Positions 44,453 to 55,913 of a stretch of DNA of 64,000 nucleotides are shown here, in pieces. Source of the stretch: Paralithodes platypus (lineage: Eukaryota; Arthropoda; Malacostraca; Decapoda; Lithodidae); contig CM064512.1 in NCBI GenBank assembly GCA_032716605.1, forward strand, positions 25,491,781 through 25,555,780. The letters run 5' to 3'. The notes under the pieces are model-generated. The model ran no database searches and was not told the DNA's origin. It saw only the letters and a program-made list of their open reading frames with translations. Within the stretch, counting starts at the first letter, position 1; the number at the start of each line of letters is the position of its first letter. The position numbers were made by a program, and so were the translations under genes.

Positions 44453-44917
44453 ACATCAACTTACGTGTTTACACGACGTACGCCCAGTAACACAACTCAT
44501 TCCCCAACCGGCAGATATAGTTGGTGATGAAGATACCGACCACTGACCTTGATTGTCCCACCAACATAATTATGTCTTATATAACCCTCTATGTAACCCC
44601 CTCTCCCCCTTTTCCTCCAAAGGGCTTCACATGTTATCCATAATAATTCCTGACCTAATCTTGGCCGCCACAACAGTAATGGATGAAAGGTTTGGCTTAA
44701 CCTCCAGCAACATTGTATACCACTACCCGGCCGTATTAACCCGCTTTACCAACCTGCTTAGGCTGCTCATTACCAAAGGTTAACTGGCCAGAAGTATCTT
44801 AGGAGACTCAGTAACTATTATGGTATGATCATGAATCAGTGCTAAAAGGACTATTCCGAGCCACCGTTTATGTATATATTCAACCCAGTTATGTAATTTG
44901 GGTAAAATAGTAACATG
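44453..44917. other. Non-coding stretch
   Basis: No gene recognised. Confidence 0.35.
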
Positions 44918-46620
44918 TGTTACGTCCTGGGATATATAAACACTGGGCTCTTTCTATTGGACTAGGTATGCGGCAACAATCAACAACAGAAAACGCTAGA
45001 TCCAACCCTTATCTATAAACCCAGGCAACAAACCACCCTAAACCGTCAAGAGTCCTGCCTGGACAACAAGGTATCCTATGACTCGGTTACAGGGTGCACG
45101 CACTATAGACTGCTGATAGTCAAGCAGGCTATATAAAAGATCACACAATTAAGTTGACTTAAAGCTTCAAGGAAAAGATAGATAACGGAATTAAATTGCA
45201 GAAACAATTTAATAACAAACTAGAAGAAAGTACATTTAACGTTAGGTTAATTAATACAACTAATCACCCCTGCGTGAAAGAAGGTGAAAGCAAACAGTCC
45301 TCAAAACATCGTACCGGTAGACAAGATGTGGGTTTCTAAACTGCATGTGGCTACTGTAGGATCTGATGCTTAGCAAAGAAAGTACGTTACGGATTTAGAG
45401 AACTCTTAACTCATAAGCAGGAATAAATACTAGTGATAGGACCTACAGTGTATAATGGCATAGGTATAATTAAATAAAGGCAGCAACTCGCAACATAACC
45501 ACATACAGGTGCGCTTCTCACTCTTAGTCAGGCAAGCCTGCTCGGACAGAGTCTCTAAGCCCCACCCTGACTCACAATGCTCACAAAAACGGTAAACTGT
45601 GGCACAATAACAAGCATACAGAAATTATAAACCCCTAGCTGTTAATCTGCCAGGTGGCAGAGGTCTAGCCGGAAGGATATAGGCTTCGGATACCCGGGCT
45701 GAGCCACCTGCTCTAGCCTAGGGACGTTCCCAAGTCTGTGCGCAAAATTACTCTAATTGAAAGGGTGCTCTCTTGAGAGACTCAGATTGCAAGAATCTGA
45801 CTCTCTCCTGGCGACCCTAAAACAAAAACAAGACGTGCTAGCGCAGTGCTGAGTGGACTAGGCAAGGGCCCTCACACAACACAACACTAGACACACAGGG
45901 ACACAGACAAGAAAATGCCCCCAGACTCCCACGGGTATCCTAGTAAAGTCGTGCGGGTCCACAGGACTCGCACCAGCAGACTTTACTTAAAGGATCGCAA
46001 AAAGCCTCCCCTCCGGTCTAGCCCCTGCTAACCTGACACAAGAACACACTAGCAAGCATGAAACCACCAAATATGAGACAACAAAAAAGCTTCCTAGGTC
46101 TCATTAACAATTATATCTCTGCATAAAGCCCAAAATCCTATCTAGTTATCTGAGAGCTCGTCGTTAATACAATAATAGATATAAGGTCTATCAAGGGGAT
46201 GGAATAATTAAATAGATTGGTGAAGTAGTGGAAGGAAGGTATACAAAGTAAGAGAGAAAGTTTCTAAGTGGGGTTGAGAGGGATAGATATCAAGGGGGTC
46301 CGAAGGGTACGACAGTGAGGTGAGCTCTGAGTCTTGAATCTGTCTGGACCCCACCCTAGGCATACAAAATACATCCCAGGCTTGGCAACACTCAACACAG
46401 TTGCCGGGTCAAAATCGTCTACCACGTGCGTGAGTCGAAACTAAGCCTAACGTTGCAATCGAATGCATATGGCAACGCTTCAGGCTCGTCCCAAGCTGGA
46501 CTCTCCGCGCGAAGCAACGTCCCCCAGCCGGTCTCTGTCTCCCGCTCGTCTCCTCCCACTCTCACTATACTTACATCTTATATATTATAATGAAACAATC
46601 AACTATCGAGAATAAAATAT
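44918..46620 (-). other. Possible minus-oriented LTR-like region
   Basis: Begins TGTTACGTCCTGGGATATAT, with the same TGTTACG start as both ends of the putative solo LTR at 49343-51122, and shares ATTGGACTA at a similar offset with the reverse complement of that LTR. A GC-rich promoter-like part lies at 46430-46560. The far end and target duplication were not found, so this is tentative. Confidence 0.3.
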
Positions 46621-46874
46621 ACTAAGATGCGTTGGTTAAGAATAAGGGCAGCTACAAGCTGTGAAACAACATAAGAATATCCCAGACATTAGTTACATTG
46701 TCGTAGGATATATACTAAGGAAAAGCCTGCCGGCCAGCTGCCGTCAGCCGGTTTCTAAACGGCTGGGCAGCCGACGCGCGCGCATGCCCGCACGTGGCTA
46801 CTATGCAGAAGCGTCACACATGTTTCGTGTAACCGACTCTTTAAAAGAACACCATAATCACCCCCGTGTACTTG

Positions 46875-47004
46875 ATTTCTTATATTGATGTAGGTATGGA
46901 GTAAGTTGTATTATATTACACTAGGTTAGGTTGGGTGACATTTCTTATATTGATGTAGGTATGGAGTAAGTTGTATTATATTACACTAGGTTAGGTTGGG
47001 TGAA
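46875..47004 (+). repeat. 65-bp tandem duplication with TTAGG words
   Basis: 46875-46939 and 46940-47004 are identical by eye (ATTTCTTATATTGATGTAGG...CTAGGTTAGGTTGGGTGAC). Confidence 0.9.
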
Positions 47005-47032
47005 GCTTGGGTGACATTCCTATGTCTTTGCC

Positions 47033-47395
47033 ATATATGAACATCTGGCAGACGTTATGACATTATGCTATGTCATTGCCAGATTTCTACATCTGGCAGA
47101 CATTACCACCCTACTCCAACATCAAACAGACATTGTTACCTTATGTAAACATTTAATAGACACTACTGTTTTATTCCAACATCTGATGGACATTACTACC
47201 ATATTCCAACTGCAGGCGGACATCACTACATTATCCCAACATCTGGCATACATCAGTACTATAATTCATCATTTGTCAGACATTAGCACCATATTTCAAC
47301 ATCGGACAAACATTAGTATCGTATTTCAACATCTGTCAGACATCACTACCATTTTCCAATATCTATCAGACATTACTTGCAACAGCAGTCTGACA
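47033..47395 (+). repeat. Degenerate 30-bp repeat giving a 10-residue periodic ORF
   Basis: About 12 diverged units around CAACATCTGGCAGACATTAC + TACCATATTC. The frame stays open for 134 residues (47057-47461) with a 10-residue period, roughly FQHLSDITTI. Units differ at many positions. With a 30-bp period an open frame can persist passively; coding status is undecided. Confidence 0.75.
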
Positions 47396-47461
47396 TTATC
47401 GCCACATTGCCAAATCTGGAAGACATTATTGATATTACATTTTATAACCATATCATTTTGA

Positions 47462-49342
47462 TGAAGCTGTTGTTACTCTCAACTTGTTCGGGCAGCGTGG
47501 ATTGTCGACAAAACCACGACACTGAGACGAGAAACCACGGAAATAATGACAAGTGTGATAGTTATTTATCACAGTTTATTTTATGATTAGACGATTTTAT
47601 ACAGCTTAGGACGGATATGTGGGAATTAAAAGGGTAAAGACTATCATAATTAAGCCTTTGACTTCAATATGCCTTTTCTAATCTGAACAAAATCGTCTAA
47701 AAATAGCTAGAATAAAGTAGAAAATGCATCATTAGCCTCAAGGTATTAATAGATGAATGTTATGTACATTTCATTACCTGCTCCAGTTGTTGCGGGGTCA
47801 CTTTTATAAATCCTGCATAGATGTACAGTTGTCCACGTAAGTTATGTTACTCTCTGTGATCTTATATATTGAAATATAATACCCCTGATTGAATTACGAG
47901 TGTAGCTACTTATGCAGTGGTGTACTCATCTGATTAGTCAATTGATAATTTAAAGGAACCACACTCGAAATGCATTCATAATATTGTACTATCACACGTA
48001 AGATCGCGACGAGGAACTTAACTCATGTCGGTAACTTTACGTGCATATATATATGACATGCGCAAGAACATATATTCCTAATCGATTTGTTGGACTAAAA
48101 TATAATATTATGCGTGTCACGTCTACACTCAGAAGAACGAAACTGATATACACGAAACAATGTTCGTATTAGTTGGAACTGTATGTAAGTGTATGTACTG
48201 GTCCATCTCGGTTGTATAACTTATACAATTGGCCCAGCACCTATTGCTTCCCACCGTTATCTCGCCAACCTCCAGGCTCAAGTTTATTGAAAAAAACACT
48301 TCAAAAATTGGGTGACAACAATTGTGTACAGTTGTTTCAAGATACTGGTTTCCTTAACCCACATATACATTGATTTTCTGTCTGCCTGTGTTTAGGATGA
48401 ATGTTTATCATATTATTACACACAAACAATATACACCGAATCACCTACAACGAAAAATAGATATAATTAATATTAAATTTACATTCGATGTGTGATGAAC
48501 AGTGTCTATGGGAACTCATTAAGCCAACTGTACCAGTAATACAGAAGCCAGGGGATGTTGTTTTAGCCCAGCTGGTTTCCAAAGGGCTCTCGGAGTTAAC
48601 ACTTGCTGTACCATTGCCATGTATTCTTGTTAACGCGAGAGGAGTACCTAGTTTATGAAATGAATGCAAAGGCCAAAGAGTAACTAAAACAAGCAATGAC
48701 AGTTCAGTCCCTGGTGGGTTGTGTAATTTGTGAATCGAGCAGCATTACTTGATTTAAGGAGTTTCTTTATTCAGTTACTTGGTGCCACTACACCTCAGTC
48801 GCTAAGCTTGGAGTATACAACCTACCTGCAGTGTTTTCTGTATATCGACTGTAAAGGCTCGGTAACATTAATAAAACAAGATTCTCACACCTAACGCCCA
48901 AGGTAACCAAAAGGAAAAGTCAGAAATAAAACTTTACATTTATTTACAATATATATAAAAGTTCTTGCCAAAAAATTATTAAGTAGCAATTAGCTTTTGT
49001 AAGTGAAACCAAAAGAAGAATATAGATTAAGATAATTCCCTCGAGTAGTCTACCCAAGTATACTTAGCCCCACTAATATTAATATTAATAGTAATATTAA
49101 TAAAGTATGTGTCTTTAGAAGTTCTTGATTTCTCCCTCCCGAAGCTATGGCCGGGAAGAAGGCAAACACGGTCAGTATCAGTAAGGGATAATGCAGGGTA
49201 GCACGCCAGAGACCATCACTACTGGGCTGCTCCAAAGGGGACGACCTGGGCAGACTCTCATCGGCAGGGGAATGATGGACGCCTCACCAACCCGGCCCTC
49301 GGCTGGTGTAGGATCCTTAATAGAATAAACAAAACAATATAT
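47462..49342. other. Non-coding stretch
   Basis: No gene. ORFs are short and motif-free. Confidence 0.4.
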
Positions 49343-51122
49343 TGTTACGCTGGCCAGCTTGCCAGAATGTACTCGTACTCGCTAGCGCTCGCCAGGGCAG
49401 TGAAATGGGCTATAATAATCGTAGAACGATGTTCTTTCTTTCTTAGTATTCATGTTGTCACAGACAGATCAGTGTTTGTCTTTATTCTTGTCTGTGACAC
49501 TTGGAAGTGTTTTATATCATTGATAGAGCTATAAGATATGTAGTGTGAATTGCAAGGAGAAAGAGCGAGGGAAGTAGCGAGGTGGTAGTATGTGCGTGTG
49601 AATGTATGTGTGCATTCCTTGCTTGGGCGGGGCCACCCGCTCGTGATTGGATGGCGGGCCTGGCGTGTCATATGACGCCTGCTCTTCATGACGTAGTGGT
49701 CTGTGATTGGAGGCCGCTGTCTTAGCTCGGTGGGTGGAGGATCCTTCCCGTGTGTCTCCTCAGAGCTTGGTATGTTGTGCTTGGTCCTAGACATCCCTTG
49801 CATTCTGTCCCCAATCTAACACTCTTCTCTCTCTGAACTCCTTCTTTCCAATACTTATCATCTTTATTCATTTATCCATCCCTTCTGGATCTGCATACGA
49901 CTTCCATAGTCGGCCAGTCGTATTACCAGCACCAGTTCTCACATATATGTTTTGCACTAGCTTTAGGGATTATTAGAGTCATAGTCACATGGTATCATAG
50001 TATTGGGGTGCTTCTAATTGTTGGGTTGTTCTTTCCTACTATTTAATGCTAGACAGTGGAGGGTATCTTTGGTCGTTGTCTGAGTTATGTATATGGCAAG
50101 TCAGAGCCTGTACGACTTCGACAGAGCTAGGTAGCCTGTAACCCTTGTGCATATTTTTCCTTTGCGAGTGTAGCAGTATTCAAGCGAAGGGCTTTTGCCT
50201 ACTCTTGCTTGTATGCTTGCTACCTCATTTTGTTGACCTTTGTGGAGCGCCAGGGTAAGACAAGATACTTGAGATCTGGACTTACCAAGAGAGCCTCCTA
50301 GTCACTTAACGTAACATAAGGGAAATCTGTTCAGGGAAGACAGTAGGCTACGAGCATGCTTGCGCTCTGCCTAGGCTCCTTGTACCTTTTTTGCCGCTGC
50401 TAGACTTTATTAGTAGGAAAGACAGCATTGTGTTTATTAACTTTAACTGCGTATGTTTTAGGAATTATTCACGTATTATTTTAGCCTAGGTTGATGCATA
50501 GTGCACAACCCAGTTTGGCTGTTACGTTGGCTAAGGAAGTACTGTTTTTGAGTGGCTGTTATTAGTGCTGTCACAGACTTGTTGCACACCCTTGTTTTAT
50601 ATATATGTATCCTACTTGTTGGTGTATTTAAGATACACGCTTTGGTGTCCTGCCCCTGCATTATTTATGTTCTATATTGATGAGCATCTTAGAGCATCAG
50701 ACGTTTTCAGAAGATTCCATATCTGTTTGCTGTAGGACTAGACTTCCAGTGTTTTCATAGAGCATTGAAGAGTTTAGTGTTGAGTTCAGACTCACACTAA
50801 AGTTAACGTAAGCATATACTCCTTTATTAAATCTTGTCATAAGTTTATTTAAGCATTGTTATTACTTGAGAGCATTTCATTAACGTAAGTACTCCTGTTG
50901 TGAGTAGGCTTTGCCGTCACCAGAAAGCCTTTGTAGAAGTACACTTAACCCAGTTAATTGATACCCCGTTATCCAGTAGATTAACTCTGGAGGGTGTAAG
51001 TGTTTTGTTCACCAGCTTAATAGTTCGAGGGTTTGGAAATAGCGTACCGTTGTTGCAGATATAGCCTATCTTCTAGTCCAATATTAAGTGCCCTTGTTTA
51101 TTTCGTAGTGCCGGTCGTAACA
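49343..51122 (+). mobile_element. Putative solo LTR, 1.78 kb
   Basis: Begins TGTTACGCTGGCC and ends CGGTCGTAACA, giving the inverted TGTTACG/CGTAACA ends typical of gypsy-type LTRs. It is flanked by ATAT (49339-49342) and ATAT (51123-51126), a possible 4-bp duplication in AT-rich context. The bases after the right end do not look like a primer-binding site, so a solo LTR is more likely than the 5' LTR of the gag at 51502, though that remains possible. Orientation is assumed. Confidence 0.5.
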
Positions 51123-51501
51123 ATATAAACTATATAAAATTGACATACAGCTTAATAAATAACTTTAGATTAGCCTCCTAGAATTTCAAGATTTATTATT
51201 CTCGATAGAGAAAAGAACTCAGATAACTTAAAGAGTAATTAACTAAGTAAACAAAAACGAAAATTACACTCTTATAACAGGAACTGAATATTAAGGTTCT
51301 GAAGTTTAGCTATGCATTTGTTTCTGTTTAGGTCCGGTAGACAGATCGGGCCTGTCACTGTCCTTGGGGCCCGGAAGTGACAAACCCCCATCTTGAGACT
51401 AATAATAAAGGTACTTGATCACAGTAGCCTTTTGTCTAGTTGGGTTATAGCTGCATTATATTGAGTCAAATTTCCAATATTTTAATATTTTACTTCGCAA
51501 C
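51123..51501. other. Spacer before the gag ORF
   Basis: AT-rich, with a dyad CTTGGGGCCCGGAAG at 51363. It may be the leader of the following gypsy element; no clear primer site. Confidence 0.35.
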
Positions 51502-52043
51502 ATGGAACATACAATAGAAGCCTTAAGATCGGAAGCGGAGTTAATTGGTCTTAGTGGACCAGATATTGCCAAGTATGTTATAAATGCCCAAAATCAAGCC
51601 AGGAAGGACAGGGTTAGAGAACGAGAGAGACTACATGAGGAGAACGCTAAAGCGGCAGAGAGACTACATGAGGAGAACGCTAAAGCGGCAGAGAGACTAC
51701 ATGAGTTGGAGTTGGCTAGGAAAAAAGCTCAAACGGGTAAGTCCCTGGATATAGCCAGGCCCATGTTAGTAGACCCACATTACCATTGTATCGAGAAGGT
51801 GAAGATATTGGATCCTTCTTAGTTAGGTTTGAGAGAATTGCCCAGTTGCTGAATGTGTCTCAGGAATCTTTTGCTGCTAGATTAGGTAGTGTTCTGACAG
51901 GCAAGTGTGCGGACATCTATACAAGTCTATCCGAAGAGATAACAGGTGACTATGAGCTCTTAAAGAAGGCTTTACTCAAAGGCTTCCACAAAACCCCTGA
52001 TAGCTACCGGCAGGAATTCAGATCAGTTCGCCTTAACACTTAA
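51502..52043 (+). pseudogene. Gag N-terminal and capsid region
   Basis: The ATG at 51502 (MEHTIEALRSEAELIGLSG) opens a 106-residue ORF with a heptad-like, charged coiled coil. It contains a perfect internal 13-residue duplication (ERLHEENAKAAER-type, 51638-51711). A one-base shift near 51790 moves reading to the ORF at 51786-52043, which carries FLVRFERIAQLLNVSQESFA and the beginning of the SCAN-like domain (SYRQEFRSVRL). Reading stops where the MITE enters at 52044. Confidence 0.75.
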
Positions 52044-52516
52044 AGAGCGGCCTATGCAGTTTATTTATATGTACCGCCCAGCGGGGTGTTTTTAGCCAAA
52101 ATAGGGCTGTTTACGTGATCATTTTCATGCCTAAATAAGATCCAGAACGTAAAACAAGTATCTATCCCTGAAAGGGCATAAACAGAGCTTTCGAATGACA
52201 CCATAACGATCCTTTTATGATGGCTAGTTTTCTTGCAATAACCGTGCAACGCGAGTGCAAAAAGCATGTAATTAGCCACTTTCCCGATACAATTCCGTAT
52301 ATAGCGAGTGAGAGAGGTAGGAGGGAGGTGAGATTCGTGTCAGTAGGTTCGCCGCGGTGGTCTGGAGCAGTCATACACTCGCTACTCTCCTGCCACCACT
52401 TGTCTCTCTCTTTCAGCAACATTACGTGCTGAAATTGCCACTCGAGTTATGTCGAGCGCCGCCACATAGTCCAGCTTTATTTAACTCGACTTAAGTTGCG
52501 CGCCGACTTTTAGGGG
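52044..52516. mobile_element. TTAA-flanked MITE inside gag
   Basis: 473 bp flanked by TTAA (52040-52043, 52517-52520). Removing it and one TTAA restores a continuous gag frame, which proves insertion. The right end is TTAGGGG; the left end (AGAGCGGCC) does not match it, so one terminus may be eroded. It shares AGCTT.CGAA.TGACACCA.AACGA (52190) with the MITE at 57544-57955 (57648). Confidence 0.7.
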
Positions 52517-53721
52517 TTAAAGAAGGAGAGACATATGAGCTCTTTTCTTTTAAGTTAGGCCGATTATTTGACCAATGGATTGAAGCCAATGACGTTCAGA
52601 AAGATTTCCATTCACTCAAATCCCATGTCATTCTTGATCAACTTGTGTCCTCAGTAACCCCAGAATTGAGAACTTTCATCAAGGAGAGTGGTGTAAGAGA
52701 TCTGGAGACTGCAGTCAAGCTGGCCGATAATTGGAGCTCTGCCCATCGTATTCCCTCCAGGATTTCTCAGAGTAAGGGTAAGCCTAAAAGGACTGGAAAT
52801 ATTCAGCAACCTACTGCCGAACAGCCTACCCAAATCAAGTTTAAACCAACTCAGACTTCACGTGGTAAGAGTGATTATACCAATGTTACCTGCCATGGCT
52901 GTGGTGAAAGGGGCCATATCCGTCCCAACTGTCCTCAGAATCCCTCAAGATTTAAGACTAATGCCTCTCCTCCCAATCCTCAGGTACATATAGGGTTTTG
53001 TCTTAATGATCGCTTTAACTACTCCCAATACATGTTCTCTGGTACAGTCAATGGGGCCTGTGTCTCTACCATACTTCGTGATACTGGGTGTAGCGGCATT
53101 ATAGTGTCAGAGGAGGCCCTTCCTGATGTAGACGTGACTAATTGTGATAAGGTTGAAGTATCTGATTATCTAGGTAGGGTTGATACTTTCCCCAAGGTTA
53201 AGTGTTACCTACGATGCCCTTGTTTTGAAGGTTGGACAGATGTAATAAGAGCTCCCATTAGTTTTTGCAGTGTTTTAGTAGGTAATGTCCCAGGGGTTAA
53301 ACTCCCAGATAATGCCTCTAATCATGATCCTGATCCTGATCCTTTTAAAGTCCAACTCCCTTTGAGGGATAACCCTATTTTTGTACAGAATGAACTAACC
53401 CATCCTCCTACGATTTCTGTTGACACCCCTAAGCATGTTCTAGCCATCCAGACTAGGTCGTCTAAAACTAGGAAACTCCATCCTCTTGTAGCTCCTTCCA
53501 TCGAGCCTTTAAAAGTGACTCCTAGTCAGTTTTCAGACCTACAGAAAAATTGTTCTAGCCTAGCCACTGTTACGATGAAGTTCGCTTCAGGTGAGACCGA
53601 AGAGACTAGAGATGGTAATATGTTCAGGTATGATAACATTGACGGTCTTATGTACAGGAAATGTATTAAGTCAAAGAAACGAGACAGGGTGGTTAAGTTA
53701 GCCTTAGTTGTTCCTTCTTGA
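52517..53721 (+). pseudogene. Gag SCAN end, zinc knuckle and aspartic protease
   Basis: 52521-52740 completes the SCAN-like fold (LGRLFDQWIEANDVQ, ILDQLVSSVTPELRTFI, ETAVKLADNW). The ORF counted from 52645 has a CCHC knuckle, CHGCGERGHIRPNC (C83, C86, H91, C96), then a retropepsin with catalytic DTG at residues 146-148 (ILRDTGCSGIIVSEE). A linker leads to an integrase N-terminal strand (NIDGLMYRKC...VVKLALVVP). Gag binds RNA and builds the particle; the protease would process the polyprotein. The frame breaks by one base at about 53712. Confidence 0.8.
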
Positions 53722-54397
53722 CTGCCGGAAGTCTGTCCTTTCTACGGCTCATGAAAGTCTTCTTGCAGTTCATCTTTCACATAGGAAGACAGAAACTAGA
53801 ATTAAGGAACAGTTTTATTGGCCCGGTCTTACCCCAGACATTAGAGATTATTGCAGGTCCTGTGACAAGTGCCAGCAGTTTTCTTCAAAAGGCCGGGTGA
53901 AACCAGTACCTCTCCAACCTATGCCAATAATGACAGAACCTTTCTCACGTGTAGCTATAGACTTAGTGGGGCCCATAAATCCACCATCATCGGAGGGACA
54001 CCAGTACATTCTTACATTGATAGATTTTGTCACTGGGTTTCCGGAAGCCATGCCACTGAAAAATATACCTTCTATTGCCGTAGCTGAAGCATTAAACTCA
54101 ATCTTTTCCAGGGTAGGCATTCCCAAAGAAATACTCTCGGATAATGGAACCCAGTTCAAATCTGGCTTGATGAAAGAATTGCATAGACTGTTAGGTGTTA
54201 AGCCCCTTTTCACTACTGCATATCACCCTAGTGGGAATGGTAGGATTGAGAGGTTTCACTCCACTATGGAAGCTTCTCTTAGAAAGGTATGCGAGGACAA
54301 ACCCACAGAATGGCAGTGGTACCTCTCCCCTTTGATGTTTTCCCTGCGAGAGATGCCCAGTGACCGCACCGGATTCTCTGCCTTTGAGTTACTATAA
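53708..54397 (+). pseudogene. Retroviral-type integrase (zinc-binding and catalytic core)
   Basis: 229 residues: HHCC-type zinc module (HES..VHLSH, then C52-x2-C55), followed by the DDE core with D85 (AIDLVGP), D145 (LSDNGTQF) and E181 (GNGRIERFH), 35 residues apart as in DD35E integrases. It would join element cDNA to the host genome. It ends at FELL plus a stop where homology breaks off, so the C-terminal domain is missing. All three catalytic residues are kept. Confidence 0.85.
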
Positions 54398-54820
54398 CAA
54401 AGTACTTCTATACACATATCCCCAATTATCAGTGTGAGTCATCTTTAAAACTGGTCGAAATATTGGTAGTAGTTTCACATTAAAGAACAAATTACCAACA
54501 CATTTAAAATAGAATCTCGTATACAAATATACAGTACGTGTAACACTATGACAGCTGCCAGTTGACGAGAGTTGGAGGTGACCTGGTTATGCTTAGCCTA
54601 TCCAAGTGGAGAACTGTTCCGAATAAATCAGTGTGATAAGAATCAAGTTTGGTCGAAACAGCAATGCTTCGAAAGAAAACGAGAAGTGCAAATTACTCCC
54701 CCCCCCCCACCTCCCGGCCCTCTCCCTCTCTCTCTCTTAAGACTGTAGTGGACGGAGAGAAGAACAAGTGAGAAGGTGCGGGAGAGACGTGTTGTTGTTG
54801 GAAGGGAGATGGTGTTGTCA
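54398..54820. other. Non-coding stretch
   Basis: No gene. A poly-C run (54699-54708) and a short (CT)n run lie near 54720. Confidence 0.4.
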
Positions 54821-55053
54821 GTGAGGGCCAGACAGATGCGCTTTCTGGGTCCTGTGATGAGACATCAAGAACTTGATTAATTATCTTTCACTGGTAAAAT
54901 TGAGGGCAGGATACCGAGAGGAAAACCTAGAAAAAATTATTTTAACGGACTTGTGAGTGAGCCTGAAGGGAGAATGTCTACGATCCAACTGACGATGAAG
55001 AGAGAGGAGCGGCCAGCCATGCTTGCCGACGTCCCAAGGAATACACTGCCTAG
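54821..55053 (+). pseudogene. RTE-like LINE 3'-terminal fragment
   Basis: The plus strand reads RQMRFLGPVMRHQEL, LSFTGKIEGRIPRGKPRKN and, at the end, RPAMLADV, the conserved C-terminal tail of RTE-type and related RTs (L-x-F-x-G-H-V-x-R, GKIEGRR-RGR, W..M..D). It has internal stops and no RT catalytic domain. Confidence 0.65.
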
Positions 55054-55310
55054 GTAAGGTAAAGTACCCCCAAAACTCAATATATTTACTTACACGAGAA
55101 ACATATTCAGTTTACCGTACATGCAATTATTTATTACACACATACAGGTGTGGTTAATATTTGTTATAATACCCATGGTATATCCTGTAGGATATCCAAA
55201 GTTTCAATTGGAAGACTGAGTAAATATCTAGGACCTGCCTGATTCGAGATTTGTTTTGTTCTTTCATATACCATGGATTTATATAAAAAAGGACCATCGA
55301 ATTATAGTTA

Positions 55311-55480
55311 TTACCCATTATCAAGGAATCCTTACACACGTCCCCCACGAATGGGGAGGGATATAATTGTGGTTGCCTTTGGACACAAAACGGGTTGATG
55401 GAGGCTCTGCCCCATCAACCCTGTGACTTATTGAAATCAGCATCTATTTTGATAGTATGGGGCTAGTTAGAGTGTTACCC
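55311..55480 (+). repeat. Short dispersed repeat, copy 2
   Basis: TTACCCATTATCAAGGAATC...CCCCACGAATGGGGAGGG parallels 36970-37030. A dyad GGTTGATGGAGGC..GCCCCATCAACC follows at 55391. Confidence 0.55.
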
Positions 55481-55488
55481 CACAATTT

Positions 55489-55905
55489 GGTCAATATACA
55501 GGAGACACAACAATATAGGTAGCAAATTTCTAATGGTAGTTTTGGGTTCCTATCATCATATGCTTCATTTCTATATACTTTTTATCCCCGGGAAAAAAGA
55601 AAACAAATCATGGGTTTTTTCTTTTTTTCTTGGATTTGTTTTTATTTGTTTTATTAACCTAACCAAAAAACCTAACCTAACCTAACCTAAATGTATTTGG
55701 GGGCTATTAGGTTAGGTTAGGTTAGGTTTTTTGGTTAGGTTAATGACCAAAACAAAAAATCCCAAGAAAAAAAATGAAAAATCCCAAGATTTTTTTTTTT
55801 TCCCGGGGATAAAAAGTATATAGAAATTAAGCATATGATGATAGGAACCCAAAACTACCATTAACAGTTTGCTACCTATATTGTAGCATCGCCTGTATAT
55901 TGACC
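55489..55905. mobile_element. Palindromic MITE with 8-bp target duplication
   Basis: 417 bp. Terminal repeats are GGTCAATATACAGG (55489) and CCTGTATATTGACC (ending 55905), with arms of nearly 200 bp and some indels. It is flanked exactly by CACAATTT (55481-55488 and 55906-55913). Eight-base duplications occur in hAT and Merlin groups; the GG start does not decide. The centre holds AACCTAACCTAACCTAA-type and inverted TTAGG-type runs. Confidence 0.85.
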
Positions 55906-55913
55906 CACAATTT

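Larger units (their letters stand above)
51502..54397 (+). mobile_element. SCAN-gag gypsy retrotransposon, Gmr1-like order, 3'-truncated
   Basis: Plus-strand order: gag coiled coil, SCAN-like capsid C-terminal domain, zinc knuckle, aspartic protease, then integrase directly, without RT/RNase H between. Ordinary gypsy elements place RT and RNase H before integrase; Gmr1-like elements are known for integrase before RT and for being the source of SCAN domains. The element stops at the end of the integrase core (54397), so any RT is lost. A TTAA MITE interrupts gag and there are two one-base frameshifts. Confidence 0.75.
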
